Origin: Confluentibacter lentus
Lineage (GTDB): Bacteria > Bacteroidota > Bacteroidia > Flavobacteriales > Flavobacteriaceae
Reading direction: 5' to 3'
Length of the DNA stretch: 64,000 nt
Assembly (NCBI RefSeq): GCF_002806995.1
Contig: NZ_NIHE01000001.1
Location: forward strand, 186,001-250,000
Below the pieces are notes generated by a model, which worked only from the letters and a program-made list of their open reading frames with translations, did not search any database and was not told where the DNA came from. A program made the position numbers and the translations under genes. Positions 1 to 8,490 of the stretch are shown piece by piece; the first letter of the stretch is position 1, and each line of letters starts with the position of its first letter.

Positions 1-535
1 GAAAATGTGATGTTTCAGATAACGACGTTCCCGCTCCCGTAGCACCTGTAACAGCATTGACATGTACATCATCATTTAATAAATTTTGCTGAGCCAATGG
101 CAATAATGCTAATTGAATGGCGGTTGCAAAACATCCTGGATTGGCTATATAATCTGCTTTCTTAATGTCTTCTCTTTGTAATTCTGGCAAGCCATATACA
201 AAAGATTTTCCATTGAATGCTTTATCTTTTTCTAGTCTGAAATCGTTTCCTAAATCAATGATTTTAGTGCTATCTGAAAAGGTATTAGCTGATAAAAACT
301 TCACCGAATTCCCATGACCCAAGCATAAAAATAACACCTCTACATTCGGGTTGATGGTATCCGTAAACTTAAGGTCTAAATCACCCAACAAATCTTGGTG
401 AACACTACTAATTTTATTGCCCGCATTAGATGTGCTGTACACAAAATTAATCTCGGTTTCAGGATGATTGATAAGTAATCGTATCAATTCCCCCGCCGTG
501 TAACCTGCGCCACCTATAATGCCTACTTGAATCAT
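1..535 (-). CDS. argC: N-acetyl-gamma-glutamyl-phosphate reductase (N-terminal 178 residues, cut by window edge)
   Basis: Reduces N-acetylglutamyl phosphate (or the N-succinyl analogue used by some Bacteroidota) to the semialdehyde with NADPH, a cytoplasmic step of arginine synthesis. The N-terminus shows the Rossmann motif GIIGGAGYTAGELIRLL, and the catalytic cysteine lies in NPGCFAT at about residue 135. The ATG overlaps the argG stop in an ATGA junction, so the two are translationally coupled. The gene runs off the left edge, so the C-terminal half is not visible. Identification is firm from these motifs and the operon context. Confidence 0.93.
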   Translation of the reverse strand, partial: MIQVGIIGGAGYTAGELIRLLINHPETEINFVYSTSNAGNKISSVHQDLLGDLDLKFTDTINPNVEVLFLCLGHGNSVKFLSANTFSDSTKIIDLGNDFRLEKDKAFNGKSFVYGLPELQREDIKKADYIANPGCFATAIQLALLPLAQQNLLNDDVHVNAVTGATGAGTSLSETSHF

Positions 536-1713
536 GATTCGGAATTTACTTGTTGATATATTTTGTTCTGATTACCAAAAATCTTAATAAAACCTTTTGC
601 TTCTTCTGGAGTCCATCCCTTATTTTCTTCGCCATAACTTCCAAACTTCGCATTCATCAAATCATGTTTAGATGAAATACCATCCAACGTAAAATGATAC
701 GGCTTTAAAGTTACGACCACATCGCCACTGACTTTATCTTGGCTGCTTTCTAAAAACGCTTCGATATTTCTCATCACAGGATCTAAATATTGCCCTTCGT
801 GCAAATGCATCCCATAAAAACTAGCTAAATATTCTTTATGCTGTAACTGCCATTTTGTAAGCGTGTGTTTTTCCAATAAATGATGTGCTTTAATGGTTAT
901 TAAAGCCGCTGCAGCTTCAAAACCAACTCTCCCTTTTATACCCACAATGGTATCTCCCACATGAATATCCCTGCCAATGGCATACGCTTTCGCCAGATTG
1001 TTCAACACTTCAATATTGATTTCTGGGTCATTTTCTATGCCATTTATGGCTACCAATTCCCCTTTCATAAAAGTCAGTTTTACTTTCTCAGGCTCTGCAT
1101 GTTTCAGCTGAGAAGGATATGCTTCTTCTGGTAAAGGTTTATCAGATGTCAAGGTTTCCGAGCCGCCAACACTGGTTCCCCAAAGGCCTTTGTTAACGGA
1201 ATACTTCGCTTTTTCCCAAGACATATCAATTCCATTGGCTTTTAAATAATCTATTTCCTCTTGTCTGCTTAATTTTTTATCTCTAATTGGTGTTATGATT
1301 TGAATTTCTGGTGCCAATGTTTGAAATATCATATCAAAACGCACTTGGTCATTTCCAGCACCTGTGCTTCCATGAGCAATATATTCTGCGCCAATACTTT
1401 TAGCATACTCCACAATTTCGATAGCCTGAATGATTCTTTCTGCACTTACAGATAATGGATAAGTATTATTTTTTAATACATTTCCGAAAATCAAATACTT
1501 CACTACTTTTTGATAAAATGTGGCTACGGCATCAATATTTTTATACGTAGTAACACCCATTTTATAAGCATTACTTTCAATATGGTCTATTTCAGTTTTG
1601 GTAAATCCACCTGTGTTGACACTTACCGCATGTACATCAAATTCTTTTGATAAACTTACTGCACAGTATGACGTATCTAAACCACCACTGTATGCTATTA
1701 CTAATTTTTTCAT
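532..1713 (-). CDS. argG: Argininosuccinate synthase
   Basis: Joins citrulline and aspartate with ATP to give argininosuccinate in arginine synthesis. The protein has 393 residues, the usual family length. The ATP-pyrophosphatase P-loop AYSGGLDTS is at residues 7-15 and the ATP/citrulline segment around HGSTGAGNDQVRF at about 115-127. It lies 29 bp after an acetyltransferase-like gene and overlaps argC by four bases, so it is inside the arg operon. The start ATG is the only one ahead of the P-loop. Confidence 0.96.
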   Translation of the reverse strand: MKKLVIAYSGGLDTSYCAVSLSKEFDVHAVSVNTGGFTKTEIDHIESNAYKMGVTTYKNIDAVATFYQKVVKYLIFGNVLKNNTYPLSVSAERIIQAIEIVEYAKSIGAEYIAHGSTGAGNDQVRFDMIFQTLAPEIQIITPIRDKKLSRQEEIDYLKANGIDMSWEKAKYSVNKGLWGTSVGGSETLTSDKPLPEEAYPSQLKHAEPEKVKLTFMKGELVAINGIENDPEINIEVLNNLAKAYAIGRDIHVGDTIVGIKGRVGFEAAAALITIKAHHLLEKHTLTKWQLQHKEYLASFYGMHLHEGQYLDPVMRNIEAFLESSQDKVSGDVVVTLKPYHFTLDGISSKHDLMNAKFGSYGEENKGWTPEEAKGFIKIFGNQNKIYQQVNSES

Positions 1714-1742
1714 CGAAGATTATTTTTTATATAACTTATTCT

Positions 1743-2309
1743 TTATTTTAATTCTCTAATTTGAGCCTCGAAACATGCATTAACATAATACTTAAAATTA
1801 AGTTCATCACGTAATTTTCCTAATTTCTCAAGTTCTTGAACTAATACAGCAGACATTTTAGATAGTGTTACATGCGTCATTCCTAGAATTTCATTATAAT
1901 AATGAACTTTAGGCGTTTGTGCAATTGAAATAAGAAATGTATCGCTATAAAATTCGGTTATTCTAGCCATTAAAAGCAAACCAAGGTTGTAATTCCTATA
2001 AGCATTATCTACCCACAAAGATGAACGCTCGTATACAAAATGACCTTTAACTTGATGTTCATGAACGAAGATATGTCCTATAATTTGATCTTCCTTTTTT
2101 AATATAAAACTTCCGTTTTCCACACGTTTTTTTAGCATGTCAACACTCACATAATACAGCGTAGATAGCTCTTTAGACCGTTCAGAAATAATTTCTAATG
2201 ATCTATTAGAAAGTTTGTATACTAATTTTATTTCAATTCCTAATTCTGTGCAAAATGATTCCGCATCTTTTATCACGCTATCAATTTCTAAATCTATTAT
2301 TGTATTCAT
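1743..2309 (-). CDS. GNAT-fold acetyltransferase-like protein in the arg operon
   Basis: A 188-residue protein with the outline of a GNAT N-acetyltransferase: a beta-strand region (about 70-105) with SFILKKEDQIIGHIFVHEH, then a weak acetyl-CoA loop at VDNAYRNYNLGLLLM (about 99-113), and a C-terminal Y-x-N element (KVHYYNEILGM). The usual R/Q-x-x-G-x-G/A loop is degenerate. It sits between another GNAT gene and argG, which suggests a link to arginine synthesis, for example acylation of glutamate, but the substrate cannot be read from the sequence. It lies 94 bp downstream of the first GNAT gene with no clear terminator between them. Confidence 0.6.
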   Translation of the reverse strand: MNTIIDLEIDSVIKDAESFCTELGIEIKLVYKLSNRSLEIISERSKELSTLYYVSVDMLKKRVENGSFILKKEDQIIGHIFVHEHQVKGHFVYERSSLWVDNAYRNYNLGLLLMARITEFYSDTFLISIAQTPKVHYYNEILGMTHVTLSKMSAVLVQELEKLGKLRDELNFKYYVNACFEAQIRELK

Positions 2310-2403
2310 TTAATTTATATGACTCTTTATTTTTGGTAAAACCTACCCATATTCGCAATAACTAAATCAACTTTTGACGTCATCAAAAATTTTCTCACAA
2401 ACA

Positions 2404-3018
2404 TTACTTTTTATCCTTTTTTAAAAACATGGCTTGCTTGATACTTTTAAGTCTATTAAAAACCTTTTCTTTTATTTTTATTGGTTCAGATTTTTCAGCT
2501 TTAGGATCATACAACATGCCTGTACATAAGCACATTTTTCTATTAGTACGCGTTAAAACATCATAATTTTTGCACGTTTGACAGCCATCCCAAAACGTTG
2601 GATCATCTGTTAATTCCGAAAATGGTACTGGTTTATAACCTAATTCGGTATTCATTTTCATAACCGCCAATCCCGTTGTGATACTAAATACTTTAGCATC
2701 AGGAAATTTAGTTCTTGAATGCTTAAATACCTTATGCTTTATTTTTTTTGCTAACCCAGCACCTCGATAATCAGGATGTACAATTAATCCTGAATTAGCT
2801 ACAAACTTACCATGACCCCAAAGCTCAATATAACAAAATCCTGCAAATTTATCACCATCTAAGGCAATAACGGCATTTCCATTAACCATTTTTTTTGTTA
2901 TGTATTCAGGTGTACGTCTGGCAATACCGGTACCTCTAACGGCAGCAGACTCAGCAATGGTTTCGCAAATAATTTCTGCGTATTTAGAATGTGATTGATC
3001 GGCAATTATAACTTCCAT
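2404..3018 (-). CDS. GNAT family N-acetyltransferase, first gene of the arg operon
   Basis: A 204-residue GNAT enzyme. The acetyl-CoA binding motif IVHPDYRGAGLAKK is clear at about residues 79-92. The C-terminal third is unusual: it carries a four-cysteine pattern, C146-x2-C149-x13-C163-x-C165, which could bind metal. The operon has no other recognisable first-step enzyme in view, so this protein is a candidate N-acylglutamate synthase; that is inference from position. The long non-coding leader upstream holds a foldable element at 3213-3293. The ATG at 3018 follows an AT-rich stretch without a Shine-Dalgarno sequence. Confidence 0.75.
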   Translation of the reverse strand: MEVIIADQSHSKYAEIICETIAESAAVRGTGIARRTPEYITKKMVNGNAVIALDGDKFAGFCYIELWGHGKFVANSGLIVHPDYRGAGLAKKIKHKVFKHSRTKFPDAKVFSITTGLAVMKMNTELGYKPVPFSELTDDPTFWDGCQTCKNYDVLTRTNRKMCLCTGMLYDPKAEKSEPIKIKEKVFNRLKSIKQAMFLKKDKK

Positions 3019-3455
3019 TAAATTATAAAATATTTTTAAAATTAGAGTTATTTTTATTGGTGAACTGAACGTCTCAGTTTATTTAAAATCAAGTACATCC
3101 CCTATGGACGGCGTGGGTAAATAAAACACATATAATAGGGATTAATTACTATATTAAATACGTTTTGAAATGTTATGGATGAAATTTTATACACTATAAA
3201 AAAAATTAAAATTACGTTTCGGTTTTGGGTCGTTGAAAGACTAGAAGCTGCGACGAGTAATACTCGCGCGGAAACCGGGTGATGAAGGACGTATTTTATT
3301 TTTTAATGTATTCATAATGTAAAATTATGATTTTATTTATTACGACTGTTAAAAATATATGCCTTTTTTATAAAAATTATTAATATCTCTTCTTTTTTAG
3401 AGTTTTGTTTTTAATTATTCAAGATTAAACTCATTTTATAATGGTTATAAAAACA
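3019..3455. other. Non-coding region upstream of the arg operon
   Basis: No credible coding sequence is seen on either strand in this stretch. It is AT-rich except for a GC-rich foldable core at 3213-3293, listed separately. It separates the arg operon (reading left) from the terminator of the sugar-catabolism operon at 3456-3484. A leader of up to about 280 nt between the structured core and the arg operon start is possible. I did not find an exact TAnnTTTG box that I could assign with confidence. Confidence 0.6.
3213..3293. ncRNA. Structured RNA candidate upstream of the arg operon
   Basis: An 81-nt GC-rich island folds into nested helices: outer TACGT (3213-3217) with ACGTA (3289-3293); middle CGGTTT (3220-3225) with AAACCG (3272-3277); and an inner hairpin, GCG-A-CGAGT (3250-3258) with ACTCG-CGC (3262-3269) around an AAT loop. 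A small GTC/GAC hairpin (3229-3241) may form a third arm. Both flanks are T/A-rich, so on either strand the fold is followed by a U-rich run. On the minus strand it could be an arg leader element or riboswitch; on the plus strand an sRNA. I do not recognise the family. Confidence 0.5.
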
Positions 3456-3484
3456 AAAAGCGCGTACCAATTGTATGCGCTTTT
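3456..3484. terminator. Bidirectional intrinsic terminator
   Basis: Twelve base pairs, AAAAGCGC-G-TAC (3456-3467) with GTA-T-GCGCTTTT (3473-3484), around a CAATT loop with one G-U pair. On the minus strand it is followed by TTTTGTTTTTAT, so it ends the operon whose last gene stops at 3513. Confidence 0.85.
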
Positions 3485-3512
3485 GTTATTTAGTATTTAT
3501 AAATTCCTTTGA

Positions 3513-4286
3513 TTAAAGTTCTCTAACCCAAATGTTTCGATAACTTACTTCGCTATTATGATTTTGTAAAAGTAATGGTGCTTTTCCATGCGGCTTATAT
3601 TTAGGCCACCCGATGAAGGTCATGGGACCGATTAATTCGAAATGATCTTGAATTAATACCCCATTATGTAATACGGTCATCGTTGCTTTTTTAACAACGT
3701 CGCCATATAATCCGAATACTGGCGCATGATATATAATGTCATACGTATTCCACTCCCCTGTTGGAACGGATGCTTTTGCTAAAGGAATGGATTGTTTGTA
3801 AATAGATCCCACTTGTCCGTTTACATACGTTTCGTTATCATTATTGTCTAAAACTTGTACCTCATACAGTTTTTGAATAATAACACCGCTGTTCCCTCTA
3901 TTTTGTCCATCACCAGCAATTTTCTCTGGTGATTTCCATTCTAAATGAAGTTGTATATCTCCAAAGTTACGTTTGGTTTGTATGTCGCCAACCCCTCTTC
4001 CTAATTTCACCGTCATACTCCCATCCTTGTTTAATGTCCATTTAACTTCCGAAGAATCCCTAGGGCTTGTCCATTCATCAAAATTAGTTCCATCAAACAA
4101 TATGATGGCATCACTTGGAGGCGCCCCATTTTTTCCAGGAGTTACTGTTGGTGGTTTGGGTTCCCAAATTTCGGTGGCTTCAGGTTTGGTGGGTTCGATG
4201 AAATTTTCATTACTTTTTTCTTGAGACCAAGAAGCAGCATACATTAAAGTAATTAAAAGTGATAAACTTGTTCTTCTGATGTTCAT
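3513..4286 (-). CDS. DUF1080 / 3-keto-disaccharide hydrolase domain protein, exported
   Basis: A 257-residue protein with a signal peptide (MNIRRTSLSLLITLMYAASWSQ, about 1-22) and a concanavalin-like DUF1080 domain from about residue 60 to the end, with the family landmarks LFDGTNFDEWTS, GNSGVIIQ, and the closing NHNSEVSYRNIWVREL. Characterised members hydrolyse 3-keto-glycosides. It is the last gene of a four-gene operon and overlaps the isomerase gene by four bases. The gene context (oxidoreductase, isomerase, MFS transporter) supports a role in oxidative breakdown of a glycoside. The exact sugar is unknown. Confidence 0.85.
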   Translation of the reverse strand: MNIRRTSLSLLITLMYAASWSQEKSNENFIEPTKPEATEIWEPKPPTVTPGKNGAPPSDAIILFDGTNFDEWTSPRDSSEVKWTLNKDGSMTVKLGRGVGDIQTKRNFGDIQLHLEWKSPEKIAGDGQNRGNSGVIIQKLYEVQVLDNNDNETYVNGQVGSIYKQSIPLAKASVPTGEWNTYDIIYHAPVFGLYGDVVKKATMTVLHNGVLIQDHFELIGPMTFIGWPKYKPHGKAPLLLQNHNSEVSYRNIWVREL

Positions 4287-5335
4287 AATCCTAAAATTTT
4301 CTTTAGATGCTCTTTATCAACATCGCCACCAGCAAAATCATCAAAACTTCTTTCTGCAGCTTCAATAATATGGCTTTGAATGAACGGCGCACCTTCCCTT
4401 GCACCTTGCTCAGAAGATTTGATGCAGCATTCCCATTCCATAACAGCCCAAACATCACACTTGTATTTGGTTAATTTGGAGAAAATACTTTTAAAATCTA
4501 CTTGTCCGTCACCTAGCGAACGAAAACGTCCAGCTCGGTCGGCCCAGTCAGAATAGCCTCCATAAACACCTTGTTTTCCTGTGGGATTAAATTCCGCATC
4601 TTTCACGTGGAATGCTTTAATACGTTCATGGTAATAATCAATAAACGTTAAATAATCCAATTGCTGAAGGACGTAATGACTCGGGTCATAAAGAATGTTA
4701 GCGCGTTTATGATTACCCGTCGCTTTTAAGAAACGTTCAAAAGAAATACCATCATGTAAATCTTCACCTGGATGGATTTCATAACAAACGTCAACCCCAT
4801 GTTCATCAAAATGATTTAAAATGGGCAACCAACGTTTAGCCAATTCTTCAAATCCCATGTCTACAAGCCCTTTTGTACGTTGTGGCCATGGATAAACGGT
4901 ATGCCATAAAAATCCGCCCGAAAACGTCGCATGCGCTTTTAAACCTAATCGTCCGCTTGCAGTTCCGGATTTTTTCACAAAATCGATGGCCCATTCGGTT
5001 CTAGCTTTCGGATTATTTCTGAATTTCTCTGGAGCAAAACCATCAAACATAGTATCATAAGCTGGATGAACAGCTACCAATTGCCCTTGTAAATGTGTAG
5101 ATAATTCTGTGATTTCCAAACCATACGAATTGACTTTTCCTTTTAATTCATCGCAATAGGTTTGGCTTTCAGCAGCCTTTTCAACATCTATTAAATTTGT
5201 TTCCCATGTAGGGATTTGAATACCTTTATACCCTAAATCTGCTGCCCATTGGCACATGCCATCCAAACTGTTGAATGGTGCTTCACTTCCTGCGAATTGC
5301 GCTAAGAAAACAGCAGGTCCTTTTAATGTTTTCAT
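4283..5335 (-). CDS. Sugar phosphate isomerase/epimerase-like TIM barrel protein
   Basis: A 350-residue member of the xylose isomerase-like TIM barrel (AP endonuclease 2) superfamily. Conserved metal-site segments are visible: CYEIHPGEDLHD (about 200-211), NILYDPSHYVLQ (about 234-245), AFHVKDAEF (about 260) and VMEWECC (about 314). No signal peptide, so cytoplasmic. Such proteins accompany Gfo/Idh/MocA and DUF1080 genes in Bacteroidota sugar loci and probably isomerise or cleave a 3-keto sugar intermediate. It overlaps the DUF1080 gene (ATGA) and lies 9 bp after the oxidoreductase gene. Confidence 0.82.
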   Translation of the reverse strand: MKTLKGPAVFLAQFAGSEAPFNSLDGMCQWAADLGYKGIQIPTWETNLIDVEKAAESQTYCDELKGKVNSYGLEITELSTHLQGQLVAVHPAYDTMFDGFAPEKFRNNPKARTEWAIDFVKKSGTASGRLGLKAHATFSGGFLWHTVYPWPQRTKGLVDMGFEELAKRWLPILNHFDEHGVDVCYEIHPGEDLHDGISFERFLKATGNHKRANILYDPSHYVLQQLDYLTFIDYYHERIKAFHVKDAEFNPTGKQGVYGGYSDWADRAGRFRSLGDGQVDFKSIFSKLTKYKCDVWAVMEWECCIKSSEQGAREGAPFIQSHIIEAAERSFDDFAGGDVDKEHLKKILGL

Positions 5336-5344
5336 GTTTTTGTT

Positions 5345-6493
5345 TTAATTTAGTTTTACCCAAGCGGCATTATTTTTATCACTTTCTACAGAAGCGTAAA
5401 TGAACTTCATGCCTCTTATACCATCTTCTACGGTTGGATAATCTGGTTTTTTAATGTTTTTCCCGTCTTTAAGAGCCATTAAATGTGTTGCAAAATTCTT
5501 GTAAATAGTCGCAAATGCCTCTAAATAACCTTCTGGATGTCCCGCCGGAATTCTAGTAACTGACGTTGATTCTGGATATAAACCATTTCCGTTAGGCGTG
5601 AAAATTTGTTTTGGTTTATCTAACCAACGGGTGATTAATTCATTTGGATTTTCTTGATGCCACTCAATGCTTCCTTTTTCACCATACACTCTAATGGCTA
5701 AGTTATTTTCTTCGCCTAAAGCAATTTGGGAAATGGACATGGTTCCTTTAGCACCGTTTTCCATACGAAGCAATAAATTACCATCGTCATCTAAAGTTCT
5801 GCCTTTGCCAAATCTACCAAGATCGGCTGCTAATTCTTCTATTTTTAAACCCGTAATATATTCCACTAAATTTTCTGCATGGGTTCCAATATCACCCAAA
5901 GCGCCGCCAATACCAGAACGTTTTGGGTCTGTACGCCAAGCAGCTTGCTTATTATCCGTGCTTTCGACAGAGGTAGATAACCAACCTTGTAAATATTGTA
6001 CTTGTATTTTTCTAATGTTTCCTAAATCGCCATTATGCACCATGGCTTTGGCTTGTTTCACCATCGCATTGCCTGTATAGTTGTGTGTTAATGCAAATAG
6101 TTTACCGCTTTTATCTATGACTTTTTGAAGTTCTGTAGCTTCATCTAAAGTCAGCGTCACTGGTTTATCGCAAACCACATGGAAACCATGTTCCAGAGCA
6201 AATTTTGCCGGTGGAAAATGCATGTGATTAGGCGTTACTATGGCAACGAAATCCATTCTAACATCCTCTGGCAATTCTTTTTCCTTTAAAATCATTTCTT
6301 CATAGCTTCCGTAACATCTGTTTTCTGAAAGAAATAAATTTTTCCCTGATTGAATTGATTTTTCTGAATTACTACTGAAAGCACCACATACCAATTCAAT
6401 TAATCCGTCAATGGAAGCTGCTTTTCTGTGTACATCACCAATGAATGATCCCGTGCCTCCACCAATCATTCCCATTCTTAATTTTTTACTCAT
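5345..6493 (-). CDS. Gfo/Idh/MocA family oxidoreductase
   Basis: A 382-residue NAD(P)-dependent sugar dehydrogenase-like protein. The N-terminal Rossmann motif GMIGGGTGSFIGDVH is at residues 8-22, the family signature appears as CDKPVTL (EKP variant, about 110-116), and the catalytic-type histidine lies in GDIGTHAENL (about 200-209). There is no Tat or Sec signal, in contrast with many periplasmic members, so it acts in the cytoplasm. It is the second gene of the operon, 18 bp after the transporter. It may oxidise or reduce C3 of a sugar; the substrate is inferred from the operon only. Confidence 0.87.
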   Translation of the reverse strand: MSKKLRMGMIGGGTGSFIGDVHRKAASIDGLIELVCGAFSSNSEKSIQSGKNLFLSENRCYGSYEEMILKEKELPEDVRMDFVAIVTPNHMHFPPAKFALEHGFHVVCDKPVTLTLDEATELQKVIDKSGKLFALTHNYTGNAMVKQAKAMVHNGDLGNIRKIQVQYLQGWLSTSVESTDNKQAAWRTDPKRSGIGGALGDIGTHAENLVEYITGLKIEELAADLGRFGKGRTLDDDGNLLLRMENGAKGTMSISQIALGEENNLAIRVYGEKGSIEWHQENPNELITRWLDKPKQIFTPNGNGLYPESTSVTRIPAGHPEGYLEAFATIYKNFATHLMALKDGKNIKKPDYPTVEDGIRGMKFIYASVESDKNNAAWVKLN

Positions 6494-6511
6494 TTTTTAA
6501 ATCTTAATAAT

Positions 6512-7735
6512 TTAATGTCCTGTTTGTGGAATTCTTTTTTCCTCGATTTTTTTACGCATAAAAAATAATATTCCAAATAATACTACTAATGTTAAAGGGA
6601 AGTAAACCATAAATCCTAATATGGATTTACCCGCCACAATATCTGCGGCAGCACCTACCAATCCTGATGCCAAGGCACTTTGTTTCTCCGTATCTAGCAT
6701 AGAACCAATAATGGGATTCCAAATTGATGTTGCAAACATACCCATACCGCCTACTAACGACATTCCTAAAGCACCTGTTTTTGAAGTATATTCAGATATA
6801 AAACCAATCATTGTCGGCCAGAAATAACAAACCCCAAGCGCAAATAAAGCTGCAGCTGCGTAAATCAAAGCACCATCAGCAATACTCATTAAATAAATGG
6901 CTACTGTTGTAGTAATGGCGGACATCCATAATACGCCTATGGGATTTAATTTATGCACAATCGGCCCTGCGAAGAAACGTCCCAAAGCCATAATTCCAGT
7001 AACCAAAGCCAACACTAACATAGGACTTGCACCTGAACTACCTAATATTTTTTCCACCCATTGTTGAGGAATGAATTCAGATACGGCTGTTAATGACATG
7101 CATAATAATATAAAAATATACAAAGGATTTGCTAATGCTTTGATATTTTGGGATGTGTTGGATTCAATATTATCGCCTTCAGGGAATTTTTGGGAAAACA
7201 CCAAATATCCATAAATTAATGTTGGAATTAACATGACAGCAATTTGCATTTGCCAACCCATTCCATTACTTGTCATTAATTGAGATACCAAAGCGCCTAT
7301 TACAAGTCCTCCAGGAAACCAAACATGGAATTTGTTTAGCATCGCCGTTCTATTGTTTGTATACATATCTGCAATCATGGGGTTACAAGCTGCCTCAACG
7401 GATCCATTAGCAAATCCAATAAAAAAAGTTGAGATAATTAACGTCCAAAATCCACCAGCATAGATAGTTAAAATCAATCCTAAAATATGACATATAAACG
7501 CAACGGTCATCAATTTTTTAGCACCTATAGAATTATACAAAAGCCCTCCAATAATCATCGCTAGCGGAAATCCTAAAAACGCCATACTGTTAATCCATCC
7601 TAATTTTTCATTTGAAATTTCAAAATCAGTACCTAATTGGGTTAGGATTCCTGCTCTAATAGCAAATGTCATAGAGGTTACTACTAGTGAAATACAAGCA
7701 GCTAAGAAAATTTTGTTTTTATTTACTTCTTTCAT
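6512..7735 (-). CDS. MFS transporter, probable sugar uptake
   Basis: A 407-residue integral membrane protein with about 12 hydrophobic helices and the MFS pattern of two six-helix halves; the first loop after helix 2 reads LYNSIGAKKL, a weak form of the MFS motif A. It is the first gene of the operon with the oxidoreductase, isomerase and DUF1080 genes, and so probably imports the sugar or keto-sugar that they process. There is no exact TAnnTTTG promoter upstream; the nearest is a TATTTTG at about 7834-7840 on the minus strand. Confidence 0.85.
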   Translation of the reverse strand: MKEVNKNKIFLAACISLVVTSMTFAIRAGILTQLGTDFEISNEKLGWINSMAFLGFPLAMIIGGLLYNSIGAKKLMTVAFICHILGLILTIYAGGFWTLIISTFFIGFANGSVEAACNPMIADMYTNNRTAMLNKFHVWFPGGLVIGALVSQLMTSNGMGWQMQIAVMLIPTLIYGYLVFSQKFPEGDNIESNTSQNIKALANPLYIFILLCMSLTAVSEFIPQQWVEKILGSSGASPMLVLALVTGIMALGRFFAGPIVHKLNPIGVLWMSAITTTVAIYLMSIADGALIYAAAALFALGVCYFWPTMIGFISEYTSKTGALGMSLVGGMGMFATSIWNPIIGSMLDTEKQSALASGLVGAAADIVAGKSILGFMVYFPLTLVVLFGILFFMRKKIEEKRIPQTGH

Positions 7736-7884
7736 AATTATTTGGTTTAGTTGGTTTGTTAATTGCCATGTAAAATAGCAATTTCTTCAATAAAAATAAA
7801 TATATTTATTAAACTCATCATATTAAATAATTCAAAATACCTTTTTTAACATATTTTTTTAAATCATTGACAATCTAAAAATAA

Positions 7885-7908
7885 AAAAGCCCTTAAAAAA
7901 GGGCTTTT
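7885..7908. terminator. Intrinsic terminator after the azurin gene
   Basis: AAAAGCCCTT (7885-7894) pairs with AAGGGCTTTT (7899-7908) around an AAAA loop. On the minus strand a T-rich run (TTTTTATTTTTAG) follows, so it serves the azurin gene that ends at 7940. Confidence 0.85.
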
Positions 7909-7939
7909 CATTAAGTGAAAAATCACTCAATTAAAATCG

Positions 7940-8470
7940 TTATTCAACAATAAACTTACCTTTCATTAAAGCGTAATGACCAGGGAAGCTACACAAAAAA
8001 TCGTAAGTTCCAGCTTCAGGAGCATCAAATTCTACAGATGATGTTTGCCCACCTCCAATTAAATCGGTATGCGCTACAATATCATTTTCAGAACCTGCAG
8101 GAATGTATTTGGTATCTCTAGCAACAGCTGCTTTAGTTGCAAATTCAGTCATATCAACACCTTGTTTAAGTATTACTAAGTTGTGCCCCATTACATTGGC
8201 ATCCATCTTACCTTTGTGCCTTAATGTTATTTTTATTTTCTGACCTGCTTTCACTTTGATTTCAGCTAAATCAAATTTCATCATATCGTCGCCGTTAATA
8301 ACAATTTCAGTAACGTTACTACTAACTTCCGCTTGTGGTTCTTCTTCTTTTTGAACCCCTAATTTAATTGTTTCTTTTTGCTTTTCCTCTTTCTTTTCTC
8401 CACCACAACTTGTCAAAACAACTAGTGAAAAAATAGTAACCAATACATAGTTAATGTGTCTCTTGTTCAT
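7940..8470 (-). CDS. Azurin-like type 1 copper lipoprotein
   Basis: A 176-residue cupredoxin. Residues 1-22 form a lipoprotein signal with lipobox LTSC (Cys22), followed by a charged linker. The azurin fold carries all four copper ligands: His96 (GHN), Cys160 (FLCSF), His165 (FPGH) and Met169 (ALMKG). It would carry electrons at the periplasmic face of a membrane, for instance to a cytochrome oxidase or peroxidase; the partner is not in the window. It lies 20 bp after the GapN-like gene and may be cotranscribed with it. Confidence 0.93.
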   Translation of the reverse strand: MNKRHINYVLVTIFSLVVLTSCGGEKKEEKQKETIKLGVQKEEEPQAEVSSNVTEIVINGDDMMKFDLAEIKVKAGQKIKITLRHKGKMDANVMGHNLVILKQGVDMTEFATKAAVARDTKYIPAGSENDIVAHTDLIGGGQTSSVEFDAPEAGTYDFLCSFPGHYALMKGKFIVE

Positions 8471-8490
8471 GCTTAAATTTAGTTTTTGTT

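Noticed and set aside
3213-3293. Group II intron, tmRNA, SRP RNA or RNase P fragment
   Set aside because: None of the hallmark core sequences of these RNAs is present; only a short stretch, GATGAAGGACGT, recalls 23S rRNA and is too short to matter.
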